Shown: positions 45,675-55,533 of the stretch, piece after piece
How positions within the stretch are numbered: position 1 is the stretch's first letter
Layout: each line of letters starts with the position of its first letter
Translations under genes and position numbers: made by a program
The notes under the pieces: model-generated
What the model saw: the letters and a program-made list of their open reading frames with translations, nothing else
Databases searched by the model: none
Told to the model about the DNA's origin: nothing
NCBI GenBank assembly: GCA_010909165.1
Contig: VJWM01000025.1
Location: 620,001 to 684,000, forward strand
Direction: 5' to 3'
DNA: 64,000 nt
Source: Anthoceros angustus
Taxonomy: Eukaryota > Streptophyta > Anthocerotopsida > Anthocerotales > Anthocerotaceae

Positions 45675-45743
45675 ATGAAGGGCTCCTCACAGCTGTAATG
45701 AAGGGCTCCTCACAGCTTTAATGAAGGGCTCCTCACAGCTGTA
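45675..45743 (+). repeat. 23-bp tandem repeat, three copies
   Basis: Three consecutive copies of ATGAAGGGCTCCTCACAGCT plus GTA (second copy ends TTA). The last copy runs into a PPR gene fragment. Confidence 0.85.
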
Positions 45744-46301
45744 ATGAAAAGCTGCCCACACTTGCACATGCCTGTACAAGGCACACAAATGTCACTGCAC
45801 TCGGAAAAGCCATTCAATTCCTGCATAACACTGAACATACAGAGAAGGACCGCATTTCCGTGACCAAGTCGGTGAAACACTGTTTTTGTGCATCTCCAGC
45901 TTGCGAGCTGCCACACTTTGAATACATGTTTACCAAACTGTTGGCCGCAAATGCATCACCAATTCAAGCTCTCGCTCTCTAATGTGCGAATGAAGATCCT
46001 TCCTCTTCTCCAATATTAATGCCCAGGTACCCACACTTGCACATTCCATGTTACCGTGCCCATCTTTTTGAGCAAGTCCATGAAAGACTCCCCAAGCATC
46101 GTCCAAGCTGCCACACTTTGCATACATGCTTACAAGATTCCCACCTACAAACACATCAGCTTCAAGTGCTCGTTCCTGAATTTCGGCATGCAGATGCTTT
46201 CCCTTCTCCAAAGCTGCGGTGCCCAAACAAAGATGACTCGGCATCTCTGAAAATGGACAGCGTCGACCCCTGCCCCTTACCCGAGTACAACCTGCAGGCA
46301 C
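45710..46301 (-). pseudogene. PPR gene fragment beside a diverged copy of the array locus
   Basis: Minus-strand segments read ALEKGKHLHAEIQERALEAD, VFVGGNLVSMYAKCGSLDDA and ILEKRKDLHSHIRERELELV, followed by MCKCGQLF remnants. These are PPR helices with the linker form of the same subfamily as the array genes. Just upstream on the plus strand is the preserved version of the gene that is divergent from the PPR genes in each array unit. This block is therefore a diverged paralogue of that neighbourhood. Confidence 0.55.
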
Positions 46302-46748
46302 TGCCTATTCCAGCTGGCTGGAACATCGACGATCTTGCTCGACGGGCTGCTGGCTCCCTTACAGAGGAGATGCAATTATTGAGTCTGGATCCCACTGCCA
46401 ACGCTTGGTTCCTTGAAAGAAGTCAGGCCAGCAGGAGATCTTCCTCCTATCCCCGTCAACCCACAACTTTGTTGGGTGCACAAAGGCTGTCCCAACAACG
46501 GGTCTCCTTGTGATTGCCCTCTGCATACGTACGTGACTCGATTGCAATGCTCTGAACAAGCATGGTTCGAAGGAGCACGAGACGCGCTTATGGAAGCAGA
46601 GGCAGCTGCCAAGAGTTGTGCATCCTTGCTTGACAGGCGAGGATTTCGGTTGCTGGCATTATCTTTAGGTTTTCTTTGTTCTGTCACCTCCAACATGGCC
46701 TACTCTAGGCAGGCCCCACGACGTTCATGCAAAAGGCAAATCAGATAG
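46253..46748 (+). CDS. Unidentified gene, best preserved 5' part (interrupted by copia C)
   Basis: From Met 46253 (MDSVDPCPLPEYNLQALPIP) the frame runs to 46513 through GWNIDDLARRAAGSLTEEMQ and SLDPTANAWFLERSQ. A one-base change of frame then leads to SEQAWFEGARDALMEAEAAA and KSCASLLDRRGFRLLA (46.55-46.66 kb). It is acidic and helix-rich, with no domain I recognise. The array units carry decayed copies. Its 3' part appears to be at 51.56-51.91 kb on the other side of copia C. It may be an exon pair or a broken single exon. Confidence 0.45.
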
Positions 46749-46774
46749 ACGTGATCTCTTCCCATGCTCCATGC

Positions 46775-46943
46775 TATTGAGATTGAAGATGGATATGTGC
46801 TTTCATTCAGTGTCGGGATAATTACAATGTTGAGCGTTCATGTGTGTCCTTAATGCATGCGGTGCTACGTGAAGAGGTGTGTCTCATTGGTTGATGCCTC
46901 TTGGATGAAGAGCTGCTGGTGACGGGTCTTGGTCACTCCATTA
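46775..46943 (-). repeat. Left (3') LTR of copia C
   Basis: Plus-strand TATTGAGATTGAAGATGG to CACTCCATTA. It matches the right LTR apart from small indels (for example CTGCTGG versus CGG near the end, and GGTCACTCC versus GGACTATCACTCC). Confidence 0.85.
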
Positions 46944-46952
46944 CTCCCGCTC

Positions 46953-48795
46953 GGCTCTAGCATCCGGACTTGTAAGAGATGAAGAATCGGATGAGGTTAC
47001 GAGGTCCGCGAGGCCTAAAGGTGAAGTGAGTGCTTCATGCTTGGCTTTGCCTAGCGACTTAGTGAGGAGGTCGGCTAAGTTGGACTCGTGAGGAACATAT
47101 AGAAGCTTGACAAGACTTCTCGCCATGTCGCCTCACAAAGTGATAAGCAACTTCTATGTGCTTTGTTCTAGCGTGAAATCTGTCACCCTTGGTTAAAGCA
47201 ATAGCTGCGGTCTTGTCACAGGTAGAAATGTAGTCACCAGGTAGCCAAGATCTTCAAGGATGCACTGCGGTGTACAATTTCTTTTCCGGCCTTGGATAGG
47301 GCTCCATATTCGCCAAAGCACTAGATGTAGAAATCGTGGCAAGCTTCTTGCTTGACCATGATACATTGATCCTCCCAGTGAAAACATAGGTGCAACACTT
47401 GACGAGCATCGTGGTCCATGCCCGCCCAGACATCCAGCCTCAAAGTTAAGCACTGCTACTTGACCTCTTGTAAGTGATTCCACGGTGAGTTGTGCCCTTC
47501 AAATAACGATAGATTCTCTTCACGCACATCCAATTTGCCTTGCCGGATTAGACATGAACTGCTACACTAGAGGCGATAGGAAATGTCAGCACGTGTCCAA
47601 CCATGCAAGTAGATAAGATCGCCAATGCCAAGGTAAGGGACCTTGGCCATGTCCTCCTTTTCTACCTCGCTAGGGGCACACGAGGTGAGTTTGATTCCAA
47701 ACAAAGTGGTGTTGGGGCAGTGCATCCGAGAGCTTGAACCTATCTAGAATTTCAAGTACATACTTTGATCAAGCAAGGATAGAGTGCATGCCTTTCTATC
47801 TCGGATTTGTACACCGAGACAATACTCAGGGCCCTATGTCCCTCATCTTAAACTTAGCGAAGCATCTCCTTTACATCTACAAGCGACTTTCGGGTCATTG
47901 GTAAACATGATGCGATCGTCGACATAGACAACGCCAGAATTTGTCTCCTCTCGCAGCAAGTATAAGTTCGTCTAAGGTCTTGACGAAGCCAAATCGAATA
48001 AGGTGGCCGCCAATCACGTAGAATTCGTGGTGATTGCTTGAGGCCAGACAGCCCTTGAGGAGCTTGCACTGTGTAGGTCTCTTGGGGTCAACATACATCG
48101 GTGGTTGCTCCATGTAAATCTCCTCCTTTAGTGTGGCATAGAGGAAGGTCCGAAATGTCCGGTTGATGTACATCAAGGTCGTGCTCGGCCGCAATTGCCG
48201 AAGGAATCGGCAGTTGAGCAGCCACCACGGTGCATAAATGTTATCTCCGTAGTCAAGGCCGGGCCTTTGGTAGCCCTTGACCACCACCTTGCCTTGAGTC
48301 TTTCTGTTCCATCGATTTGACTTTCGTTTGAAGGTCCATTTGCATTTAATGGCCTTGCGGAGGGAGTGGGGTGAGCACCCATGTCTTTAGTTCGATGAGT
48401 GAATCGTACTCTTGGATTGCCTTGATCCACCCTTCCTTGTCGTGATTTGAGTGCTTCTTCCAGCTTGCGGGCTCTAGCACATGAGTGGCGGCCGGCCTAG
48501 CCCTTGCCATGAGATTGTTCGGGGCCTCATGCCCGTCAGACATGGTTTCCATTTCGAAGCATCGAGCGGCTTCTACAATGTTAGTTGAGGAACAATGCCA
48601 GAGAGCATCTCACAGGACATGATAGGCATCCAGCAAGGTGTCGCCTACGAACTCGGTAGATTGACGTCTCTGGAATGATGGTCGGGAAGAAGGTTGTCTT
48701 TGCGGTGAGTTAGAAGAGTGAGCGTCGATCACCTCCAACATCCTCGGTCTCCGCCAAGATCCGATCTCCTCCAAAGATGGACGACCGGAGAGCAA
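46953..48795 (-). pseudogene. Copia C reverse transcriptase and RNase H region
   Basis: RT N-terminal landmarks are EGWIKAIQEYDSLIELKTWV (about 48420) and GYQRPGLDYGDNIYAP (48275-48230), followed by the YATLKEEIYMEQPPMYVDPK segment (48140-48085). The YVDD box is not intact by eye. RNase H remains include VESLTRGQVAVLNFEAGCLG near 47480. The C-terminal signature is LLYVPHESNLADLLTKSLGK at about 47110-47050. Frames change repeatedly. Confidence 0.75.
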
Positions 48796-48953
48796 TGGAT
48801 CGCCTGAGGGTTGACCAAGGGGTTGGTGCGGGCGTTGTTGAGGATCTCAATCTCGGGCTCAATGTCCTCCTCCACATGGCGGCGGAGGAGTCAAGGTCGG
48901 GTAAGAGCCAATGAGACTCCAGCCTCTGTAAAACTAGAAGAGGAATCCGGTGT

Positions 48954-50278
48954 TCACGCACATAAACACTCAGAGATTGTAACTGATGGGAGTTTGGGTG
49001 AATGAGCTTGTAGCCTTTGACCCCGTCCATATATCCAACAAATATGAGCTCGTGCTCGAGGATCGAATTTACTAGTCTTGGAATCAAGAGCATGGCGCTT
49101 CTCCTTGGGAATCCAAGAGTAAGCTTGAGACAACACACGAAGGTGGGTCAAGGAGGGCTTGATGCCACTCCAAACCTCAAAGGGTGTCATGTCCGGAGTG
49201 ATGTGGGCGGGCGATTCACTAAGTGTGTGGGGAAACCGCCTCACCTCAGAACCACGTGATGATGTGAATGAGCCAACATGGCCTGGCCATCTCGCAAACG
49301 CCGACAATTCTCCGCAACACCGTTGTGCGTGAGCATAGGGAGCGATCACTGTCGAGTTATTCCTCGAGAGGTAGGAGGTGAACTCACAGACATGAACTCA
49401 CCTCCACCATCCGAAAAGACATTTAAGCTTGCTAGTCCGACGCTCGCCATCGCATGGAATTCCGAAACTTAGCGAAAACCTCACTCTTGAGACGCAGAAA
49501 ATAGGTGTGAACCATACGGGTTTGTCATCGACCACGGGCATAAAGTAAGATGCTCCTCCAAACGAGTGAGTTGACATAGGCCCGCAGAGATCGATGTGTA
49601 CCGGGTAGCTCGGTTGCGGTGAGTGGAGGCACGAGGGTATGGTGTCTCTTTACTTTTACCGAGCATACCTCACAAGAGCGAGTCAGAACTCGGTAGAGGC
49701 TCGCATATAGCCGACTCGCATCTCCTTCATACGCTTGATTGGGATGTCCCAGCGTAGATGCCATAGCTTTGTTACTTGATTTATTTGAAGTCCGAGCCAA
49801 GAGGGTTGATCCAAGGGTAGCGATCGCTTCAAGAGTGTAGAGCCGATCCTCCTTCTCTCCGTGGCGATAACCGCAAGGGATTTTCATACAGGAAATCTCA
49901 CACTGGGCCTTGAAGTGTACCTCATGTTTCTTGTCGTCTGTCAGGCTGCTCACTGAGACAAGGTTCTTTGCTACCTTAGGTACGTGAAGCACGTCTGTCA
50001 GGGTTATAGTGCCACCAGTCTTGCACGTTAGGGTAACCGTGCTAGTGCCACAAACATTTGCGATCGGTTATGCGCAACATAAATCGACCCTCCCTCCCCG
50101 GTGGTTTGTAGGTGGAGAAGCAGCTGCGTTCCTTACAGATGTGAGCGGAAGCTCCGCTGTCTAAGTACCATGAGGAGCAAATCACACCGCCGGGTGTGAG
50201 AGCGTGATGAGGATTGTTGGCACCGCACAACATTAGCACTTTGGGGACCGCTTCTTGGTTCGCCGCTTGTTTACTCAC
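48954..50278 (-). pseudogene. Copia C protease and integrase region
   Basis: Protease: CSSWYLDSGASAHICKERSC (50278-50042 frame), with DSGAS as the aspartic active site. Then come LHVPKVAKNLVSVSSLTDDK (49990-49930), a degraded GAG-pre-integrase with LGHPNQAYEG, and CEVCSVKVKRHH of the integrase zinc region. Last is the integrase C-terminal part TPFEVWSGIKPSLTHLRVL (about 49200). The catalytic core between is fragmented. Confidence 0.75.
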
Positions 50279-50377
50279 TCTCGCTCATAGTGCCCTAGTT
50301 TTCTGCAGCGGCTCCTTTTCGACGGGATTGGCAGGGCCTGAAGAAGACGAACTCTCTCCTCCCTTCCCCGCTAGCGT

Positions 50378-51127
50378 TTATTTCTTGGTTGTCTTTGCCC
50401 GTTTGGCCCTGAGATGAACAAGGCATGTCCTGGGGCAGCGCTTCTTGAGGATCCTGGCAGAGTCTTCCTCTATGACAGCCGCTATGACCTCTGAGAGGGT
50501 CATCTCGTCTCCAAGTTTTAATTTCTTTGCGAGTTGTGATTGTTTGATAAGGCCGTTTTGTGTGGCTGTGAAGGTACGCCAGCTTTGTGGTAGTGTCATG
50601 AGGAGGGCTATGGCCGCCTCAGGCTCTGAGAGAGTTGTACCACAAGAGGCCAGTCTTGCTCTTAGGGTTCGGAAAGTGCTCAGATGTGAGTGGATGCTCT
50701 CCCCGTCCTTATATTTAAGGAGGTGAAAGTTCCTTGTCGCTGTGGCAACGTGCTGTGGATCAGTTGCTTCATACATCTGGCGAAAGCGCTCCCAGATGTT
50801 GTGGGACGTAGGTGCACCAAAGGTATGATGCACCATGTCCTTATCCAGTCCTGCAATTAAGAGGTTTCTGGCTTTCCTGTCTGATTTGTTCCAGTGATCA
50901 AGATCTGGACCTGCGGAATTAGGGCAAGGGAGCGATCCGTCGACTATTGTCCACAAATCGGCATCTTCCAAGTGCCCTCTCATTCTCGTAGACCACACAT
51001 CGTAATCGGTACCAGTGAATCTATCTTTTTCCTTGATTTCGATCACGGGCGGTGAGGTATCCGAGGTTAGGTTGAGCTCCTCCACTTGCTCCTCACGGTC
51101 CCTCCACCGGCTCCTCCGGCTCGACAT
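50378..51127 (-). CDS. Copia C gag (249 codons, open)
   Basis: Start is Met 51127 (MSSRRSRWRDREEQVEELNL), about 240 bp inside the primer site. The gag core is intact: DRFTGTDYDVWSTRMRGHLE, ARNLLIAGLDKDMVHHTFGA, NIWERFRQMYEATDPQHVAT, FHLLKYKDGESIHSHLSTFR and IALLMTLPQSWRTFTATQNG, the usual UBN2/copia order. It ends in a basic tail. The zinc-knuckle region (a CRKLGHYERE pattern near 50310-50280) is in another frame, so this is a truncated Gag. It is the longest open frame of a recognisable family in the right half of the window. Confidence 0.85.
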   Translation of the reverse strand: MSSRRSRWRDREEQVEELNLTSDTSPPVIEIKEKDRFTGTDYDVWSTRMRGHLEDADLWTIVDGSLPCPNSAGPDLDHWNKSDRKARNLLIAGLDKDMVHHTFGAPTSHNIWERFRQMYEATDPQHVATATRNFHLLKYKDGESIHSHLSTFRTLRARLASCGTTLSEPEAAIALLMTLPQSWRTFTATQNGLIKQSQLAKKLKLGDEMTLSEVIAAVIEEDSARILKKRCPRTCLVHLRAKRAKTTKK

Positions 51128-51367
51128 GATGTCGATTTGTTGTAAGTCTCAGGCTTCACCGTGCTGTTGGTTGCGCTATTTGATGTTCTTGGTGAGGTAG
51201 AAGTCGTCGGTGGTTGTAGGAAATCGAGGAGGCGGGAAAATGTTCCCCATGTGGCGGTGCACGATGCACGCGTATTCCCCACATTACGAGCCATGGCTTT
51301 TAACCACGAAACTTCAAGCGCATGTCACGGTAGGCCTTTCATCACGATAGGCTTTTCATCACGGCAT

Positions 51368-51380
51368 GGCTCTGATACCA
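51368..51380 (-). promoter_or_regulatory. Primer binding site of copia C
   Basis: The minus strand reads TGGTATCAGAGCC immediately after the LTR, with no spacer if the LTR ends in TA. This is the initiator tRNA-Met type. Confidence 0.85.
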
Positions 51381-51548
51381 TATTGAGATTGAAGATGGAT
51401 ATGTGCTTTCATTCGGTCGGGATAATTACAATGTTGGCGTTCATGTGTGTCCTTAATCTGTGCAGGGTGCTACGTGAAGAGGTGTGTCTGTTGGTTGATG
51501 CCTCTTGGATGAAGAGTCGGTGACGGGTCTTGGACTATCACTCCATTA
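51381..51548 (-). repeat. Right (5') LTR of copia C
   Basis: Plus-strand TATTGAGATTGAAGATGG to CACTCCATTA, followed by CATGC. It directly abuts the primer site at 51368-51380. Most of it, starting at GATTGAAG (51387), is repeated at 53446-53609 as part of the 2.07-kb tandem segment. Confidence 0.85.
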
Positions 51549-51557
51549 CATGCGCAT

Positions 51558-51905
51558 TCGCAATGGGAAGCACAAGTCCTAGCTCCTTACTCCATCCGGT
51601 GCATCATTCGCAAACTTGGCAACAACCATAACGAGGAAGCGGTAATTGTCCACCGCAGGTTCATAGTCGCTACATATAGTTTGGGAGCACCACGATTAAG
51701 GATAAATCTAGAATCTTGATTGCGGACCACCACGATGACGATTGAAAGGATCGATATCAAAGCGATCCGTGCATTGTCAACCCCGGAAGGCATGGTGCTT
51801 GATGAAAAGATGCAATCACAGGAATGGTGTGAACTTGCAGCAATGTTAGTGAGATCCATGACAATGAAAATACATGTACAAGTCCAAGCTATAGCTGATG
51901 TCTAG
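51558..51905 (+). CDS. 3' part of the unidentified plus-strand gene
   Basis: A frame from about 51720 reads MTIERIDIKAIRALSTPEGM and EKMQSQEWCELAAMLVRSMT, ending VQVQAIADV at a stop at 51905. It aligns with decayed sequence at 5287-5429 in the array units (GGCATGGTGCTT and CATGACAATGAAA blocks). Together with 46253-46748 it would form one gene interrupted by copia C. It is repeated at about 53.62-53.99 kb, where one extra base breaks the frame after AAML. Family not recognised. Confidence 0.4.
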
Positions 51906-51909
51906 AGAG

Positions 51910-53440
51910 TCTACATGGCTAAAGCGAAGAACATCATAATTTTTGAAGGGGTGAATAATCTGAGGGTTTTCCATAAATAATCTCTAAAGGGGGTTTTTGA
52001 TGGGCCCTAAAACAGCGTTTTTAAGGCATTCCGGAAAACATCTCCGAAAAAAAGGGTGTCACTCACTTAAGTTCGTACTTTCCATCCAGCAATGTTTGTG
52101 TCGAATGGTCGTCACAAACTCGAACCTATGGGATTAATACAAAGTAGGAACGGTAAGAAAAGCCGTTCTTGCCAGGAAGGGACGACTGTAAATTCAGTTT
52201 TGGGAGGAAAATGTGGTTTAGTAAGGATACAGCAAAAGCCACGGACAGGGTACTTCCAAAACACAGTAACATTTGGGACCAGACGCACAACATTCACTCT
52301 GGGACCCCGGGACAAACCGTGATTTCAGTTTCACTCATCACCAGAGTTCAATCCTTCGTCATCACTTGGTCCAACTTCTCCAAAGATCATTATCATCATC
52401 TTCACAGCACTTTGACCGCAATTTATATGAAGCCGCCGCAACTCGCAGCTTATCCCTTATCGCTTTTGTCCACCGCATACAAATGTTTCTATCGTTCACA
52501 CAAACCCATGTCTGGATGGGTATTTCATTCTGAAACACCTCCACAGATGTTTTTGGGTAATGGACCTTATTCCTTTTTTCCCCTGCAGACGCACTGTGGG
52601 TTGGCACTCTAACGGACTATGTATTCCTATACATATCTCCCTCGTATGCATCCGTGTGCTCGGTCCGATACTGCTGGTTAAGAAAAGTGAGGTCGTGGTG
52701 CATCTAGCTCACACAATGACTCTCCTCAATCCGTATGGCTCGTAGGTCTGTAGTGCACGACCGCTGAAACATCCCTTCCGGACGCATTATGTCCCCATTC
52801 ATCCACGCCATTCCACTATTGCCTTCCCAAGATTTTGATATGCCCCTGGCACATATCACGTTGTGGGAGGTCCCTCGATAATGCCTCATCCAAGAAAGCT
52901 TCATCCGCACTTGAAGTGGTCAGTCAGATGATCCACTTACGCGTGAAACCACTTCCAAGGATGCCGTAGCACTAGCCCAATGTTATTCTTCATACGATAG
53001 CAATCTCCTCCGTCCACCCAAAAGGCTTCCCACCACTTGTACTCTTCAGCAGTCACCTATGGACGTGTGGTGACCACATGGGTACTCAGACCCCTGAAAG
53101 GAGTATGTTTTGTGTTTAAGTTGCGAGAATCGTGTGGAGTTGGAATGTGAAGTAGGTTAGGAAATAAAGAAAAGTCTACTAGAGCCTAGTAGGAGGAAGA
53201 GAGTCTAGTCCCGATCCCGGATGTAACCTGAGGGTTGGCCGACCGTTGCTAACGCAGGGGCCGCTGTTACAGTGGCGCTATGACCACAACCGACGGAGCC
53301 TGCTATGGTAGCAACCAAGTTGGAGTTTCTTTCGATGACTTGGAAAATCCAATCGATGGAATCACAAGGAATACCCAAACGGAAGTAACGGGGTCCTATT
53401 GGCAATTAAGTCCAGTATGGAAGAGTATTTGCATCGAATC
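51910..53440. other. Unassigned part of the 2.07-kb segment
   Basis: Only short frames on either strand. A minus-strand stretch (52607-52362) with TWVCVNDRNICMRWTKAIRD may be a decayed gene, but its duplicate at 54.4-54.65 kb does not keep the frame. No known family was assigned. Confidence 0.35.
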
Positions 53441-53445
53441 CAGCG

Positions 53446-55524
53446 GATTGAAGATGGATATGTGCTTTCATTCGGTGTCGGATAATTACAATGTTGAGCG
53501 CTCATGTGTCCTTAATGCAGTGTGGTGCTACGTGAAGAGGTGTGTCTGTTGGTTGATGCCTCTTGGATGAAGAGCTGCTGGTGACGGGTCTTGGACTGTC
53601 ACTCCATTACATGCGCATTCGCAATGGGAAGCACAAGTCCTAGCTCCTTACTCCATCTGGTGCATCATTCGGCAAACTTGGCAAATAACCATAACGAAGG
53701 AAGCGGTAATTGTCCACCGCAGTTCATAGTCGTCTACATATAGTTTGGGAGCACCACGATTAAGGATACGTCTAGAATCTTCGAGTTGCGGACCACCACG
53801 ATAGACGATTGAAAGGGGATCGATATCAAACAGTCCAGCGATGCCCCGCATTGTCAACCCCGGAAGGCATGGTGCTTGATGAAAAGATGCAATCACAGGA
53901 ATGGTGTGAACTTGCAGCAATGTTACAGTGAGATCCATGACAATGAAAATACATGTACAAGTCCAAGCTATAGCGCTGATGTCTAGAGAGTCTACATGGC
54001 TAAACGAAGAACATCATAATTTTTGAAGGGGGTGAATAATCTCGGAGGGGTTTTCCATAAATAATCTCTAAAGGGGGTTTTTGATGGGCCCTAAAACAGC
54101 GTTTTTAAGGCATTCCGGAAAACATCTCCGAAAAAAAGGGTGTCACTCACTTAAGTTCGTACTTTCCATCCAGCAATGTTTGTGTCGAATGGTCGTCACA
54201 AACTCGAACCTATGGGATTAATACAAAGTAGAACGAAGGTTCTTGCCGGAAGGGACGATCAGAATTCAGCTTTTGGGAGGAAAATGTGGTTTAGTAAGGA
54301 TACAAAAAAGCCACAGTGGTACTTCCAAAACATGTAACATATTTGGGACCAGACGACAACATTCACTGGGACCCCGGACAAACCGTGATTTCGCTTTCAC
54401 TCATCACCGAGTTCAATCCTTCGTCATCACTTGGTCCAACTTCTCCAAAGATTGCCATCACTATCTTCGGCACTTTGACTCAAGCTATATGCCGCAACTC
54501 CGCAGTAGCTTATCCCTTATCGCTTTTGTCCACCGCATACAAATGTTTCTATGCTCAACACAACCATAATATGATGGTCGTTTCATTCACAAACACCTCC
54601 TGTATGTTTTTTGGGTAATGGACCTTATTCCCTTTTTTCCTCGGCATCAGACCAGGTGGGTTGGCACTCTAACGGACTATGTATTCCTATACATATCTCC
54701 CTTCGTATGCATCTGTGTGCTCGGTCCGATACCAGTGGTTAAGAAAGTGAGGTCGTGGTGCATCTAGCTTCGCGTCAATGACTCTCCTCAATCCAGATGG
54801 CCTGTTATGCGGTGTCGCGTAGTGCACGACCGCTGAAACATCCCTTCCGGACGCATTATGTCCCCATTCATCCACGCCATTCCACTATTGCCTTCCTGAT
54901 TTTGATATGCCCCAAGTACATATCACGCTGTGGAGGTCCCTCGATAATGCCTCATCCAAAGAAAGCTTCATCCAAGACTTGAAGTGGTCAGTCAGATGAT
55001 CCACTCGCACGCAAAAACCACTTCCAAGGATGCCGTAGCACTAGCCCAATGTTATTCTTCACAATGATAGCAATCTCCTTCTCGGTCCACCCAAAAGGCT
55101 TCCCACCACTTGTACTCTTCGATACCTATGGACGGTGGTGACCACATGGGTACTCGCACCCCCTGAAAGGAGTGTTTTTTTTTTGTTTTGTGTTTAAGTT
55201 GCGAGAATCGTGTGGAGTTGGAATGTGAAGTAGGTTAGGAAATAAAGAAAAGTCTACTAGAGCCTAGTAGGAGGAAGAGAGTCTAGTCCCGATCCCGGAT
55301 GTAACCCTCGAGGGTTCGCTCGACCGTTGCTAACGCGGCTAGGGCCGTTGTGGTCGCTATGACCACAACCGACGGAGCCTGCTATGGTAGCAACCAAGTT
55401 GGAGTTTCTTTCGATGACTTGGAAAATCCAATCGATGGAATCACAAGGAATACCCAAACGGAAGTAACGGGGTCCTATTGGCAATTAAGTCCAGTATGGA
55501 AGAGTATTTGCATCGAATCCAGCG
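53446..55524. repeat. 2.07-kb tandem segment, second copy
   Basis: Direct repeat of 51387-53445 with scattered small indels. After the second copy the first nine bases of a third (GATTGAAGA, 55525-55533) are present before the sequence turns GC-rich at 55534, as if a third copy had been cut off by the neighbouring insertion. Confidence 0.85.
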
Positions 55525-55533
55525 GATTGAAGA

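Larger units (their letters stand above)
46775..51548 (-). mobile_element. Ty1/copia retrotransposon C (4,774 bp, TA...TA LTR ends, TSD CATGC)
   Basis: Complete minus-strand copia element with 169- and 168-bp LTRs, flanked by CATGC at 46770-46774 and 51549-51553. The primer site lies directly inside the right LTR and a polypurine tract (minus GAGCGGGAG, 46944-46952) directly inside the left. Both the target duplication and the internal sites fix the LTR as TATTGAG...CTCCATTA, so on the element's own strand it starts TA and ends TA rather than TG...CA. Joining the flanks rebuilds a sequence alignable to the array units near 5108-5135. Gag is largely open; pol is broken. Confidence 0.9.
51387..53445. 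repeat. 2.07-kb tandem segment, first copy
   Basis: Begins within the right LTR of copia C at GATTGAAGATGG and ends at CGAATCCAGCG. The second copy follows immediately (53446-55524). It contains the LTR end, the CATGC flank, the 3' part of the unidentified plus-strand gene (about 51.56-51.91 kb) and about 1.5 kb I cannot assign. Confidence 0.85.

Noticed and set aside
46778-51550. TG...CA limits for the copia C LTRs
   Set aside because: With those limits the flanks (GCTAT and TGCGC) do not match and the left LTR would lack its end; TA...TA limits give a perfect CATGC duplication and fit both primer site and polypurine tract.
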